25,999 bases of DNA. Source: an uncultured Bacilli bacterium. GTDB lineage: Bacteria > Bacillota_I > Bacilli_A > RF39 > UBA660. The notes under the pieces were generated by a model that ran no database searches, had not been told where the DNA came from, and worked only from the letters and a program-made list of their open reading frames with translations. A program made the position numbers and the translations under genes. Below are positions 8,302-15,768 of this stretch, piece by piece; the stretch's first letter is position 1, and every line of letters starts with the position of its first letter. The DNA lies in NCBI GenBank assembly GCA_934101495.1, contig CAKORG010000015.1, forward strand, positions 1 through 25,999. Reading direction: 5' to 3'.

Positions 8302-9531
8302 ATGACAAATTGGGAAGAATTAAAATGGAGAGGACTTGTTAAAGATGTAGCAGGTGATGATATTGCTGACAAAATCAATAATGAAAAAGTAACCTTTTAC
8401 TGGGGAACTGATCCAACTGCAGACTCACTACATTTAGGACATTATAGTTCGCTTATTACTGCTAAAAGACTTATGAAAATGGGACATAATCCAATACTTT
8501 TATGTGGTGGTGCAACTGGTAGAATTGGAGACCCTAGACCAACTGCAGAAAGAGAAATTATAAGTATTGATACTCTTAATCATAATATTGAATGTATCAG
8601 AAAACAAATTGATAAAGTCTTTGATGGTAAAGCTAAGCTTGTAAATAATTATGAATGGTTTAAAGATTATAATTTCTTAGATTTCTTGCGAGATGTTGGA
8701 AAATATATTAATGTTAATTATATGCTTAGTAAAGATATTATTCAAAGAAGACTTGATACAGGTATTACTTATGCTGAGTTTAGTTATATGTTAATTCAAG
8801 GCTATGATTTTTTACATATGTTTAATACAATGGGATGTACTATGCAAGTTGAAGGTTCTGATCAATGGGGAAATATTACTGCTGGTATAGAGCTAATTAG
8901 AAAAATGACTGGTAAAGATGCCTATGCTTTTACAATGCCTTTAATTCTTGATGCAACTGGTAAAAAATTTGGTAAAAGTGAAGGAAATGCTTTGTGGCTT
9001 GATTTAAATAAAACCTCAAGTTACGAAATGTATCAATACTTAATTAATACTGATGATTCTAAAGTTTATGAATATTTAAAAGTATTTACATTCTTAACAC
9101 CAGAAGAAATAGATGAAATAATGGTTAAGCAAAATGAAAATTCACATTTAAGAATAGCGCAAAAAGCATTGGCTAAAGAAATAATTACTGATTTACACGG
9201 CGAAGAAGAGTTTAACAAAGCTTTAAATATTTCTGAATGTTTGTTTTCGGATAGAATTTGGGAATTATCTGCAAATGAAATAATAGATAACATTAAAGAT
9301 ATACCTAAATTTAATGTAAATAATGGTGAACTTTTAATAGATGTACTTGTAAATAATAATGTTGTTTCTAGTAAAAGAGAAGCTAGAGAAATGATAACTG
9401 CTGGAGCAATAAGTATAAATGGTAAAAAAGAAATAGATTTAGAAAAAAATATTACTAAAAATGATGCTATTGAAGATAAGGTTTTACTTATAAAGAAGGG
9501 TAAGAAAAATTATTTTTTGGGACTTATGTAA
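8302..9531 (+). CDS. tyrS: Tyrosyl-tRNA synthetase
   Basis: This 409-residue class I enzyme charges tRNA-Tyr. The HIGH-type motif is HLGH (44-47), in the context DPTADSLHLGHYSSL. GSDQWGNITAG is typical of TyrRS, and the KMSKS-type loop is KFGKS (222-226). A C-terminal S4-like RNA-binding domain (about 340-405, REAREMITAGAISINGKK) completes the bacterial TyrRS architecture. The ATG at 8302 is chosen because GGAGGAAAG precedes it. The frame remains open upstream to 8131, but that stretch is the T-box leader. Expression is predicted to rise when tRNA-Tyr is uncharged. Confidence 0.96.
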   Translation: MTNWEELKWRGLVKDVAGDDIADKINNEKVTFYWGTDPTADSLHLGHYSSLITAKRLMKMGHNPILLCGGATGRIGDPRPTAEREIISIDTLNHNIECIRKQIDKVFDGKAKLVNNYEWFKDYNFLDFLRDVGKYINVNYMLSKDIIQRRLDTGITYAEFSYMLIQGYDFLHMFNTMGCTMQVEGSDQWGNITAGIELIRKMTGKDAYAFTMPLILDATGKKFGKSEGNALWLDLNKTSSYEMYQYLINTDDSKVYEYLKVFTFLTPEEIDEIMVKQNENSHLRIAQKALAKEIITDLHGEEEFNKALNISECLFSDRIWELSANEIIDNIKDIPKFNVNNGELLIDVLVNNNVVSSKREAREMITAGAISINGKKEIDLEKNITKNDAIEDKVLLIKKGKKNYFLGLM

Positions 9532-9550
9532 AAATAAGTCTTTTTTTTTT
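9521..9550 (+). terminator. Terminator of tyrS
   Basis: GACTTAT (9521-9527) pairs with ATAAGTC (9534-9540), followed by ten Ts. The stem spans the tyrS stop codon. Confidence 0.85.
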
Positions 9551-9560
9551 ATAATTTATT

Positions 9561-9620
9561 TGGTAAAATATAAATAGGAAGGTAGGAACAATTATGAAAA
9601 CTTTAATAAAGCTTTTGTAA
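9561..9620 (+). other. Promoter plus 8-codon mini-ORF, truncated gene start or leader peptide
   Basis: An extended -10, TGGTAAAAT (9561-9569), and a good ribosome binding site (GGTAGGAA) precede an ATG at 9594. Its frame encodes only MKTLIKLL before TAA at 9618-9620. It could be a leader peptide, a micro-protein or the surviving 5' end of a deleted gene. The next gene lies on the opposite strand, so an attenuator role is unlikely. Confidence 0.3.
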
Positions 9621-9642
9621 AATTTTGTTGTTGGCAAAGGGC

Positions 9643-9673
9643 ATAAAAAAAGAATTAAAGTCTTTTAATTCTT
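9643..9673 (-). terminator. Terminator of XRE regulator gene
   Basis: AAGAATTAAA (9650-9659) pairs perfectly with TTTAATTCTT (9664-9673). On the minus strand the stem is followed by a run of Ts. It overlaps the end of the regulator gene. Confidence 0.7.
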
Positions 9674-10104
9674 GTACTTGCTCCGACGAACCAATCCATA
9701 GAAATATTAAATTCTTTAGCAATTTGATATAAGAATGCTGTTAGGATCAGAGTGTTTCCTTTTTCATACGCACAAATTGTAGATGGAGAAGTATTTAATA
9801 CTTTAGCTAACTCGCGTTGTTTTAGGTTATTGATATTTCTAATATAGATAATTTTTTGACCAATTTCCTCTTTGTTAAGTTTAACATAGTTAAAAAATAT
9901 ATCTTTTTGATTAGAAAGACCTGTTAAATAATCTAAACTAACCTTATAATATTTAGCTAAGGTTATTAAATGTTTTAAAGGAATAATCTTTTTACCTTTC
10001 TCCCATTCGGCATATGTTTGTTGACGCACTCCGAGAATTGCCCCAACGTTTTTTTGAGTTAGATTATTATATTCTCTTAACTCGAATAATCTATCGTTTT
10101 CCAT
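9655..10104 (-). CDS. Transcriptional regulator with two XRE-type HTH domains
   Basis: This 149-residue protein consists of two tandem Cro/C1-type helix-turn-helix domains. The first covers residues 4-62 (LREYNNLTQKNVGAILGVRQQTYAEWEKGKK), the second about 78-140 (IRNINNLKQRELAKVLNTSPSTICAYEKGN). There is no recognisable effector domain. It is divergent from the gene at 10213, and the shared 100-nt spacer could hold its operator. The ribosome binding site is weak (GAGCGGAA). Target genes are unknown. Confidence 0.85.
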   Translation of the reverse strand: MENDRLFELREYNNLTQKNVGAILGVRQQTYAEWEKGKKIIPLKHLITLAKYYKVSLDYLTGLSNQKDIFFNYVKLNKEEIGQKIIYIRNINNLKQRELAKVLNTSPSTICAYEKGNTLILTAFLYQIAKEFNISMDWFVGASTRIKRL

Positions 10105-10160
10105 TTATTCCGCTCACCAGATTAATTTTCCCATTATTTTATTAAATATACAGAAAATTA

Positions 10161-10189
10161 CAGACAAATACGAAATTGTTTGGTATAAT
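10161..10189 (+). promoter_or_regulatory. Sigma-A promoter of small unknown gene
   Basis: CAGACA (10161-10166), a 17-nt spacer and TATAAT (10184-10189) with extended TGG, in the divergent region facing the XRE regulator. Confidence 0.65.
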
Positions 10190-10212
10190 TAGAAAGAAAA
10201 GAGTTGATAGAT

Positions 10213-10470
10213 GTGAAAGAATATATGAAATTAAGTAAAGATTTAGCTAAAAAACAAGTAGTTGAAAAAATATCGTTAGAATTAGTTTATGAATTTTTAA
10301 TTTTAGATAGTGAAGAAATGAGCATTATTAAAGTTGAAGATGTTAATCTTATTGATGACGATGAATATATGGAACTCGTAGATTCAGCAATTGATAGACT
10401 TAATAAGAAGACTAAATTAGGTTTATTTAGAGAAAATGGAAAAATACATTTGGGTAAATGTAATAAGTAA
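10213..10470 (+). CDS. Hypothetical small acidic protein
   Basis: This is a protein of about 85 residues, acidic and mostly helical (SLELVYEFLILDSEEMSIIKVEDVNLIDDDEY) with a basic C-terminus. No family is recognised and it has no membrane segment. The start is uncertain: TTG at 10204, GTG at 10213 and ATG at 10225 are all in frame. GTG is favoured because the predicted transcript starts near 10196 and AAAGAG lies 9 nt upstream of it. It is divergent from the double-XRE regulator and may be its target, but that is inference. Confidence 0.6.
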   Translation: MKEYMKLSKDLAKKQVVEKISLELVYEFLILDSEEMSIIKVEDVNLIDDDEYMELVDSAIDRLNKKTKLGLFRENGKIHLGKCNK

Positions 10471-10477
10471 AAAGAAC

Positions 10478-10501
10478 TTCTTTACATAAGATAGTAAAGA
10501 A
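10478..10501 (+). promoter_or_regulatory. Hairpin enclosing a sporulation-type -10 (CATAAGATA)
   Basis: TTCTTTAC (10478-10485) pairs with GTAAAGAA (10494-10501) around the loop ATAAGATA. CATAAGATA (10485-10493) fits the sigma-K -10 pattern CATAnnnTA. No AC at the expected -35 distance was clear. It lies 19 nt before the Tyr-rich protein. Confidence 0.35.
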
Positions 10502-10512
10502 AGGAGACTTAT

Positions 10513-10728
10513 ATGTATCCAAATTATTATCAAAATCAAAGTAGAGGTTTTGTAGTTCCGTTTTTGCTCGGAGGTTTAGCTGGAGGGGCTGCTGTTGGGT
10601 TTACTAGACCAAGACCAATTTATAATGTAGCACCAAGTAATGGAGTTTATTATCCAAATCCTGGTATGCCATACTATAATAGTTCCTATAGTTATTATCA
10701 ACCTATACCTAGGACATATTATTATTAG
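10513..10728 (+). CDS. Small Tyr/Pro/Asn-rich protein, possible spore coat component
   Basis: This 71-residue protein has a tyrosine-, proline- and asparagine-rich sequence at both ends (MYPNYYQNQSRGF; PNPGMPYYNSSYSYYQP) and a central hydrophobic Gly/Ala segment (VPFLLGGLAGGAAVGF). The composition resembles small coat or YjcZ-like sporulation proteins, but no family can be named. It is read from AAGGAG with a CATAAGATA element upstream. A spore role is inferred from composition and neighbourhood. Confidence 0.65.
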   Translation: MYPNYYQNQSRGFVVPFLLGGLAGGAAVGFTRPRPIYNVAPSNGVYYPNPGMPYYNSSYSYYQPIPRTYYY

Positions 10729-10750
10729 CCATACTTAGTATGGTTTTTCT
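10729..10750 (+). terminator. Terminator after Tyr-rich protein gene
   Basis: CCATAC (10729-10734) and GTATGG (10738-10743), with a 3-nt loop, are followed by TTTTCTTTT. The stem overlaps the 3' end of the convergent SEDS gene. Confidence 0.7.
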
Positions 10751-11829
10751 TTTGAGTTAAAAATGATACCTAAGAAAATAAAGTAAATAATGAGAGTTGA
10801 ACCCCCATAACTTAAAAAGGGAAGAGGTATACCAATAATAGGTAAGAGTCCTAAGTTCATACCAATATTTATTATTTGATTAAGAATAAAAATATTTATA
10901 AAGCAAGCTAGAAAATGCTTGATGGTACTTTTTTTCATAGAAATAAACCTGTTTATTAAATAAATATCTAGGATTAAATAACAAAGAAGAATAATAAAAC
11001 CTGTAATATAACCAAAGTTAGTAATAGAAAAAGCAAATACAAAGTCAGTTGGTGCTTCAGGAATATAGATATGTGCACCATTTAAAGTAAGGGATAAAGC
11101 ATTAGATGAACCAATGCCAACTAAAGCATTTTCTAATTGATAACTTGACATAGTTTTAAATGTAATAAGTCTTTCAACTCTATAAAAAAAACTAGTACCT
11201 ATTAAATTAATAAGTAAATCTTTATTAAAAAGGTAAAGAAAAATAAAAGTCCCAATAAGTAAACTAATAAATATTATAGCTAATATATACCAAAATTTAT
11301 GGATATTACTAAGCATTACTATAGTAAAAGCCATAACTAAAAAGAAAATAATAGCACCAGTATCAGGCTCTAAAAACACAAGTATTGAAGGAATTAAGGT
11401 TAGTATAAATACTTTTAATATAAATAAAATTTCGCTTTTTATACCAGTATTTACAAAACTATTTAAAGTATTACTAAGCATTAAAGCAAGAGATAATTTA
11501 GCAAGTTCACTAGGCCCAAAAGATAATCCTTTTATAGTAATCCATGCTCTAGCACCATTTATAACTTTACCAAATATTAAAACATATATAAGAAGTAAAA
11601 TAGATAAAATATAAAAATATTTAGCATACTTAAACATAAAACTAGTATTTATTTTCCTAAAAAGTAAAAGAATAATTATACCTAAAGTATACCAAATTAT
11701 TTGCTTTGCTAAATTATTACTATAAAGAGTACTTAAATATTTAGCATTATACATATCTAAAAAACTAATAATCATTATTATTAGTAATGGAATAAAAAAT
11801 AAAAATTTGCTATTTAATACTTTTTTCAT
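10735..11829 (-). CDS. SEDS-family peptidoglycan polymerase (RodA/FtsW/SpoVE type)
   Basis: This 364-residue protein has about ten membrane helices. The SEDS hallmarks are GARAWITIKGLSFGPSELAKL (92-111, quoted in part), EPDTGAII (154-161), PEAPTDFVFA with the presumed catalytic Asp262, and LPFLSYGGSTL near the C-terminus. SEDS proteins polymerise lipid II glycan strands together with a class B PBP. No partner PBP lies nearby, so elongation (RodA), division (FtsW) and sporulation (SpoVE) roles cannot be separated; the length fits RodA. The ribosome binding site is weak. It is divergent from the gene at 11887. Confidence 0.88.
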   Translation of the reverse strand: MKKVLNSKFLFFIPLLIIMIISFLDMYNAKYLSTLYSNNLAKQIIWYTLGIIILLLFRKINTSFMFKYAKYFYILSILLLIYVLIFGKVINGARAWITIKGLSFGPSELAKLSLALMLSNTLNSFVNTGIKSEILFILKVFILTLIPSILVFLEPDTGAIIFFLVMAFTIVMLSNIHKFWYILAIIFISLLIGTFIFLYLFNKDLLINLIGTSFFYRVERLITFKTMSSYQLENALVGIGSSNALSLTLNGAHIYIPEAPTDFVFAFSITNFGYITGFIILLCYLILDIYLINRFISMKKSTIKHFLACFINIFILNQIINIGMNLGLLPIIGIPLPFLSYGGSTLIIYFIFLGIIFNSKEKPY

Positions 11830-11886
11830 AACTTTAGTATGTGTATTTTTAGGATATTTATCATAAAATATTGTAGAGGTGTTAAC

Positions 11887-12177
11887 ATGAACAAATTACC
11901 TAATGTCTTTGCAAGTCCAATTAATAAGAAACTTAATAACTATCAAGATATGTATCGAAGTGATAAAAAAGTAAAGTCATATAATCCAAAAGATATAAAT
12001 AAAAAAATTAATGAAATATTTGGTTCACTTAATCATGTATATAAAAGTAAAGTAAGAATTACTATGACTGATGGTGTAAAAGAAGAACAAATCGTAGGCA
12101 AAACTAATACAAACTTGCTTACTATAGATAATAAACTTATTAAAATAACAGACATTTTAGATATAGAAAGAATATAG
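11887..12177 (+). CDS. Hypothetical protein with small beta C-terminal domain
   Basis: This is a 96-residue protein. The N-terminal half is basic and polar (PINKKLNNYQDMYRSDKKVK). The C-terminal half looks like a small beta barrel (KVRITMTDGVKEEQIVGK, then LLTIDNKLIKITDILDIERI), loosely like YolD- or Sm-type strands. The start at 11887 is set by AGAGGTG immediately upstream; the in-frame ATG at 11839 has no such site. No family is assigned. It ends in a terminator shared with the EIIB-like gene. Confidence 0.65.
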   Translation: MNKLPNVFASPINKKLNNYQDMYRSDKKVKSYNPKDINKKINEIFGSLNHVYKSKVRITMTDGVKEEQIVGKTNTNLLTIDNKLIKITDILDIERI

Positions 12178-12218
12178 AAAAAAGTATATCTTAGAGAATT
12201 TCTTCGATATACTTTTTT
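12178..12218. terminator. Bidirectional terminator between convergent genes
   Basis: A 13-bp perfect stem, AAAAAAGTATATC (12178-12190) and GATATACTTTTTT (12206-12218), with a 15-nt loop lies between the gene at 11887 and the convergent EIIB-like gene. A and T tracts at the stem ends serve both directions. Confidence 0.85.
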
Positions 12219-12508
12219 AATTGCTTAGCATTTTTATCAAATATAATTTTTAATTGGTTATCTATTTCCACAATACCTTTGGCACCAAGTTTTTGAATGC
12301 CTTCTTTATTAGCTAAACTAACGTCTTTAAGGATAACTTTAAGTCTTGACATATTACATTCAGCATTAATAATATTATCTTTACCACCTAGATAAGTAAT
12401 AAGTTTGTTAGCTTCTACTTTGAAATCTCTTTTTGAAAGTTTTACAATAACCATTGAAATAATTATTAGAATAAATGCTATTACAATATACTCAATATAT
12501 GTTTTCAT
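12191..12508 (-). CDS. Membrane-tethered PTS EIIB-like domain, shifted catalytic cysteine
   Basis: This 105-residue protein has one N-terminal membrane helix (about 5-24) fused to a glucose-family EIIB-like domain (about 32-104). The domain carries LGGKDNIINAE, SRLKVILKDVS and LGAKGIVEIDNQLKIIF. Compared without gaps to PtsG-type EIIB (GGKENI...DACITRLRV), the position of the phosphorylated cysteine is Asn here and a cysteine lies one residue earlier (AECNMSRL). It has no EIIC or EIIA. It therefore may not be a phosphotransfer protein but a ligand- or partner-binding derivative. The ribosome binding site is GGTGAT. Confidence 0.75.
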   Translation of the reverse strand: MKTYIEYIVIAFILIIISMVIVKLSKRDFKVEANKLITYLGGKDNIINAECNMSRLKVILKDVSLANKEGIQKLGAKGIVEIDNQLKIIFDKNAKQLKKYIEEIL

Positions 12509-12562
12509 TTTTTATCACCATTATCATTTTATCATATTTTATAAAAAAGTAAAAGTAAAAAG

Positions 12563-12572
12563 CATACACTTA
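12563..12572 (+). promoter_or_regulatory. Putative sigma-E/sigma-K -10 element of coat gene
   Basis: CATACACT (12563-12570) matches the sigma-E -10 pattern CATACAnT and lies 54 nt before the coat protein start. The -35 region is A-rich and not diagnostic. Confidence 0.4.
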
Positions 12573-12624
12573 TTTTAATTATTTTCATAAATTATTAGTG
12601 AATTAGATGAAAGGGTGAAAGTTT

Positions 12625-13065
12625 ATGAATAGAGAAAGTAAATCATCAGAAGGCAACTGCATTAATGAAATACTATGTGTCATTTTAGTTCTTCAAGAAA
12701 ATGCATGTCCAGATAATTGTTTACAAACTTGCGATAGACCAGTACTTGGTGGAGGAAGCAATTGTCTTGTATGTAACACTAGACCAGTAATGCTTTATAC
12801 TTGTGGTGGCAATGGTACTCCATGGAGTATGCCAACAACTAAAGACTCTACAGCTACATGTACAGGAAGTACTACTACTTGTTCAAATGTTTTCAGAGTA
12901 GAAAAAATAGAAGGCAACTGCTGTACGTTCCGTGTTTTAGCAGATAATACTGATGAAACTAGTGTTTATCCATATGTTGCTACAAATGTTTTCTTTACAA
13001 TGGATTGCGATTGTCTATGCTGCATAAGATGTTTATCTGATACATATGTAGATTGTCTTTGCTAA
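12625..13065 (+). CDS. CotY/CotZ-like cysteine-rich spore coat protein
   Basis: This 146-residue protein contains 19 cysteines, with clusters NCLQTC, NCLVC and the C-terminal DCDCLCCIRC. The order (N-terminal NCINEILCVILVLQENA, central Thr/Gly-rich part, then FRVEKIEGNCCTFRVL) is that of CotY/CotZ, the spore crust and outer-coat proteins that form disulfide-linked hexameric lattices in Bacillus. It begins with a clear ribosome binding site (AAAGGGTGAAAG) and has a sporulation-type -10 upstream. CotY and CotZ cannot be told apart from sequence alone. Confidence 0.88.
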   Translation: MNRESKSSEGNCINEILCVILVLQENACPDNCLQTCDRPVLGGGSNCLVCNTRPVMLYTCGGNGTPWSMPTTKDSTATCTGSTTTCSNVFRVEKIEGNCCTFRVLADNTDETSVYPYVATNVFFTMDCDCLCCIRCLSDTYVDCLC

Positions 13066-13079
13066 TTATTAAGCAAAAT

Positions 13080-13103
13080 AAAAAGCACGTTTTGTGCTTT
13101 TTT
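13080..13103. terminator. Bidirectional terminator between coat gene and prsA
   Basis: AAAAAGCAC (13080-13088) and GTGCTTTTT (13094-13102), with a 5-nt loop, have T tracts on both strands. The stem touches the convergent foldase stop codon. Confidence 0.85.
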
Positions 13104-14133
13104 AGTTTGTTTTAGAACTTGCAATAGATGCTAGTGCATTTTGAATGTAATTAGAATATTGTTTCTTAATTTCATCATCTTGAATTTCCATGCCATATTC
13201 TTTTCTATAATGTTGTAGGGCATTAATTCCAACTGATGAAGAATTCTTTTTTACATATTCATTTGCAAGTGTTTTAAGAATGCTATCTTTTAATTTTTCT
13301 AAAGTTTCTTTTTCATAACTTTTTGTTTTAAGTATTACATGGTATCCAAGTTCTGTTGTTATAACAGATGTAGAATATTGTCCATCTTTTAATTTAGATG
13401 CAGCATCGATTAATTCATCATAACTTGTACTTAGTGTGCCATAATTAATTTTACCTAAAGCACCACCTTTATTATTAGTATCATCATCTTTAGAATATTC
13501 TTTAGCAAGTTTAGTAAATGCTTCAGTTATATCTTCTTTATTTTTTTTAGCTGTATTTAATTTTTCAATTATTTCATTTACAGTCTTTTTAGCTTTTTCT
13601 TCAGCTGCTTTCTTTTCATCATCTTTTGCACCATCTTTAACATCAGATGTTATTAAAATATGACTAATTTCCATATCACCGATTGATTTATTTTTATAAT
13701 AATCTTCAATTTCTTTATCAGTTATTTTAGTTTTAGCATATTCTTCGATAGCATGACTTTGCATGTATGATAAATAGTAATAATCTTGGAATGCTTCGAT
13801 TGTTTGATAATTTGTTTGTTGTTGTAAAGCAGCAAGTAATTTATCTTTACCATCATATTGTGTAATTAAAGCATTGATTGTAGCTTCAGCATTACTTTTA
13901 GCGGTATCAACATAATCTTTAAATTCTTCTTCAAGAATATAAGTATCTATCATAGTGATTAAAGTATTAAGACCCATACCATCTTTTAATTTAGTATAAA
14001 AATCATCAACACTTATTTTTTCACCATTTTTAAAACTAACAATAGCTTCCTTTCCATTTTCTAATTTTGGCACTTTACCACAGCCACTTGCAAGTAGCAT
14101 GATTGCACATAATGCAACTAATTTTTTCTTCAT
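13102..14133 (-). CDS. prsA: PrsA-like lipoprotein foldase (PPIC parvulin)
   Basis: This 343-residue lipoprotein has the signal MKKKLVALCAIMLLASGC, with lipidated Cys18. A SurA/PrsA-type N-terminal helical region follows. A parvulin (PPIC) domain then covers about residues 150-262 (MEISHILITSDV; ...KGGALGKINYGTL; ...TELGYHVILKTKS). The C-terminal helical segment completes the PrsA fold. PrsA assists folding of exported proteins outside the membrane and would suit the secreted surface proteins at both window ends. The start follows AAGGAGAG. It is transcribed alone. Confidence 0.9.
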   Translation of the reverse strand: MKKKLVALCAIMLLASGCGKVPKLENGKEAIVSFKNGEKISVDDFYTKLKDGMGLNTLITMIDTYILEEEFKDYVDTAKSNAEATINALITQYDGKDKLLAALQQQTNYQTIEAFQDYYYLSYMQSHAIEEYAKTKITDKEIEDYYKNKSIGDMEISHILITSDVKDGAKDDEKKAAEEKAKKTVNEIIEKLNTAKKNKEDITEAFTKLAKEYSKDDDTNNKGGALGKINYGTLSTSYDELIDAASKLKDGQYSTSVITTELGYHVILKTKSYEKETLEKLKDSILKTLANEYVKKNSSSVGINALQHYRKEYGMEIQDDEIKKQYSNYIQNALASIASSKTN

Positions 14134-14207
14134 ATTATCTCTCCTTATAAAGGTATTATAACAATTATTTTTGCATTTTACAACTTTTTTAAGCTTTTTT
14201 TGCCCTC

Positions 14208-14234
14208 ACACAATGAAAAATCTACCATAGAATA
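14208..14234 (+). promoter_or_regulatory. Putative sigma-K-type promoter of YjcZ-like genes
   Basis: CATAGAATA (14226-14234) fits CATAnnnTA, with ACAC (14208-14211) about 14-16 nt upstream as the sigma-K -35 AC. It lies 35 nt before the first micro-protein gene. Confidence 0.45.
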
Positions 14235-14268
14235 CTAGTGAAAAGACAAAATAAAGGAGGAAAGTTTT

Positions 14269-14355
14269 ATGAATCATTGCGGAAATGGCCTTGGTGCTGC
14301 TATAATTTTAGTACTATTTATTCTTTTAATCATCATAGTAGGGGCTTTTATCTAA
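14269..14355 (+). CDS. YjcZ-type sporulation micro-protein, 28 aa
   Basis: A 28-codon gene encodes MNHCGNGLG followed by a single hydrophobic helix ending VGAFI. This is the layout of the YjcZ/YuiB-like sporulation micro-proteins (short polar Cys/Gly head, one transmembrane helix, GAxx end). It is preceded by a strong AAAGGAGG site and a sporulation-like promoter. The biological role of this family is unsettled. It pairs with the next gene. Confidence 0.75.
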   Translation: MNHCGNGLGAAIILVLFILLIIIVGAFI

Positions 14356-14384
14356 AGTTTTAAATATATAAAGGGAGGTTAATT

Positions 14385-14507
14385 ATGAGTTGCTGTAAAA
14401 AAGATTGCGATTCTACTTCAGGAAATAACTTTACAGCTAGTTATGCATTTATAGTTTTAATACTATTTATACTACTTGCTATAATCTGGGGCGGAGCATT
14501 CTATTAA
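14385..14507 (+). CDS. YjcZ-type sporulation micro-protein, 40 aa
   Basis: A 40-residue product has a Cys-rich head (MSCCKKDCDSTSGN) and one membrane helix (ASYAFIVLILFILLAIIWGG, within residues 18-37) ending GGAFY. It lies 29 nt after the first micro-protein with its own AAGGGAGG site, so the two form an operon. Its end resembles the sister protein (GAF plus a hydrophobic or aromatic residue). A terminator follows at once. Confidence 0.78.
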   Translation: MSCCKKDCDSTSGNNFTASYAFIVLILFILLAIIWGGAFY

Positions 14508-14530
14508 AAAGAGGGAAACCTCTTTTTTTT
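14506..14530 (+). terminator. Terminator of micro-protein operon
   Basis: AAAAAGAGG and CCTCTTTTT are closed by a GAAA tetraloop and followed by further Ts to 14530. Confidence 0.85.
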
Positions 14531-14570
14531 ATATAATAGGAAAGTCATCCAAATTTTATGAAAATAAATC

Positions 14571-14599
14571 TTGATATGTGGCCGAACGTATGGTATAAT
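14571..14599 (+). promoter_or_regulatory. Sigma-A promoter of tnpB
   Basis: TTGATA (14571-14576), 17 nt, then TATAAT (14594-14599) with extended TGG. Confidence 0.75.
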
Positions 14600-14625
14600 T
14601 ATATTATCTAAGGGGGCATGGTTTT

Positions 14626-15768
14626 ATGAATACTTATAAAGCATATAAATTAAGAATTTATCCAAATAGAGAGCAAAAGATAATGATAGATAAAACTTTT
14701 GGATGTACGAGATTTCTTTTTAATAAATTTTTATCTGAAAGAAAAGAAAAATATGAAGAAAATAAAATAAAATTAAGTGCATATGAACAATTAAAAGAAT
14801 TAACTAATTTAAAGAAAGAAAAAAAGTGGCTTAAGGAAGTGGATTCATGTGCCCTTCAAAAATGTGTATTTCACTTAGATGATGCATTTAAGAACTTTTT
14901 TCGTGGAAATGGATATCCAAAATTTAAAGCTAAGGGAGAACATGAAAGTTATACAACAAATAATACTTTAAATGAATATAAGAGCGTTAAATATGAAAGT
15001 ATAAGAATAGATTTTAAAAATAAAGTAATAACATTACCAAGATTAAAAAAAGTAGAATTTCGAGGATATAGAACAACCAAAGAAATATTAGGAAAAATAA
15101 AATCAGCAACAATTAGTAAGGATGCTAACAAGTATTTTGTAAGTGTCCTTGTTGAAGTGCCATTTATTAAACCAATTATAAATCCAACATCAATCGTGGG
15201 GTTAGATTTAGGCATTAAAGATTTTATAGTTACTTCATACGGAGAAAAACTAAAAAATGAGGTAAAAGTAAATGAAAAAAGATTAAAAGGCTTACAAAAA
15301 GGCTTAGCTAGATGTAAACCTGGAAGTAAGAATAGATATAAAATGAAATTGAAAATACAAAGACTATATTTAAAAATTAAAAATGCCAGAAAACATATGA
15401 TATATAAACTTGCAAATAAAATATTAAAAGAAAGTTCCATTGTAGCAGTAGAAACATTAGATATCAAAAGTATGTATTAAGTTCACAGTATAGCCAAACA
15501 CTTAAATAAGGTACCGATCAAAGATTTTCTTAACGTATTAAAATATAAAGCAGATTGGTTAGGTAAAAAAGTAATTAATATTAATAAATATTATCCAAGT
15601 AGCCAAGTTTGTAATAGATGTGAATATAAAAATGAAGAAGTAAAGGATTTAATTGTGAGGAAATGGATATGCCCAAGGTGTGGATTTGAACATGATAGAG
15701 ATATAAATGCAAGTGAAAATATAATGTTTGAAGGGTTGAAAATATATATGAAAGAAAGTATAATATAA
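14626..15768 (+). pseudogene. tnpB: tnpB, RNA-guided nuclease, nonsense codon at 285
   Basis: The first reading frame gives 284 residues and stops at TAA (15478-15480). Translation continues in the same frame, without further stops, to 15766-15768 and restores a typical TnpB of about 380 codons. The N-terminal half has YKLRIYPNREQ; RuvC-like residues are Asp194 (GLDLGIKDF) and Glu276 (VAVETLDI). After the stop come the zinc ribbon Cys329, Cys332, Cys349 and Cys352 and the third acidic residue Asp359 (HDRDINASE). The truncated product lacks the ribbon and one catalytic acid, so it should not cut DNA. A single A-to-T change (AAA to TAA) would explain the lesion. Readthrough is possible but unsupported. 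Confidence 0.85.

Noticed and set aside
14949..15467. 172-codon minus-strand ORF inside tnpB
   Set aside because: It is a mirror of the well-recognised tnpB frame, Leu/Phe/Ser rich, with no start signal.
15478..15480. Reading the tnpB TAA as recoded sense or programmed readthrough
   Set aside because: TAA is the most common real stop in the window, no other gene shows an internal TAA, and no readthrough signal is visible.
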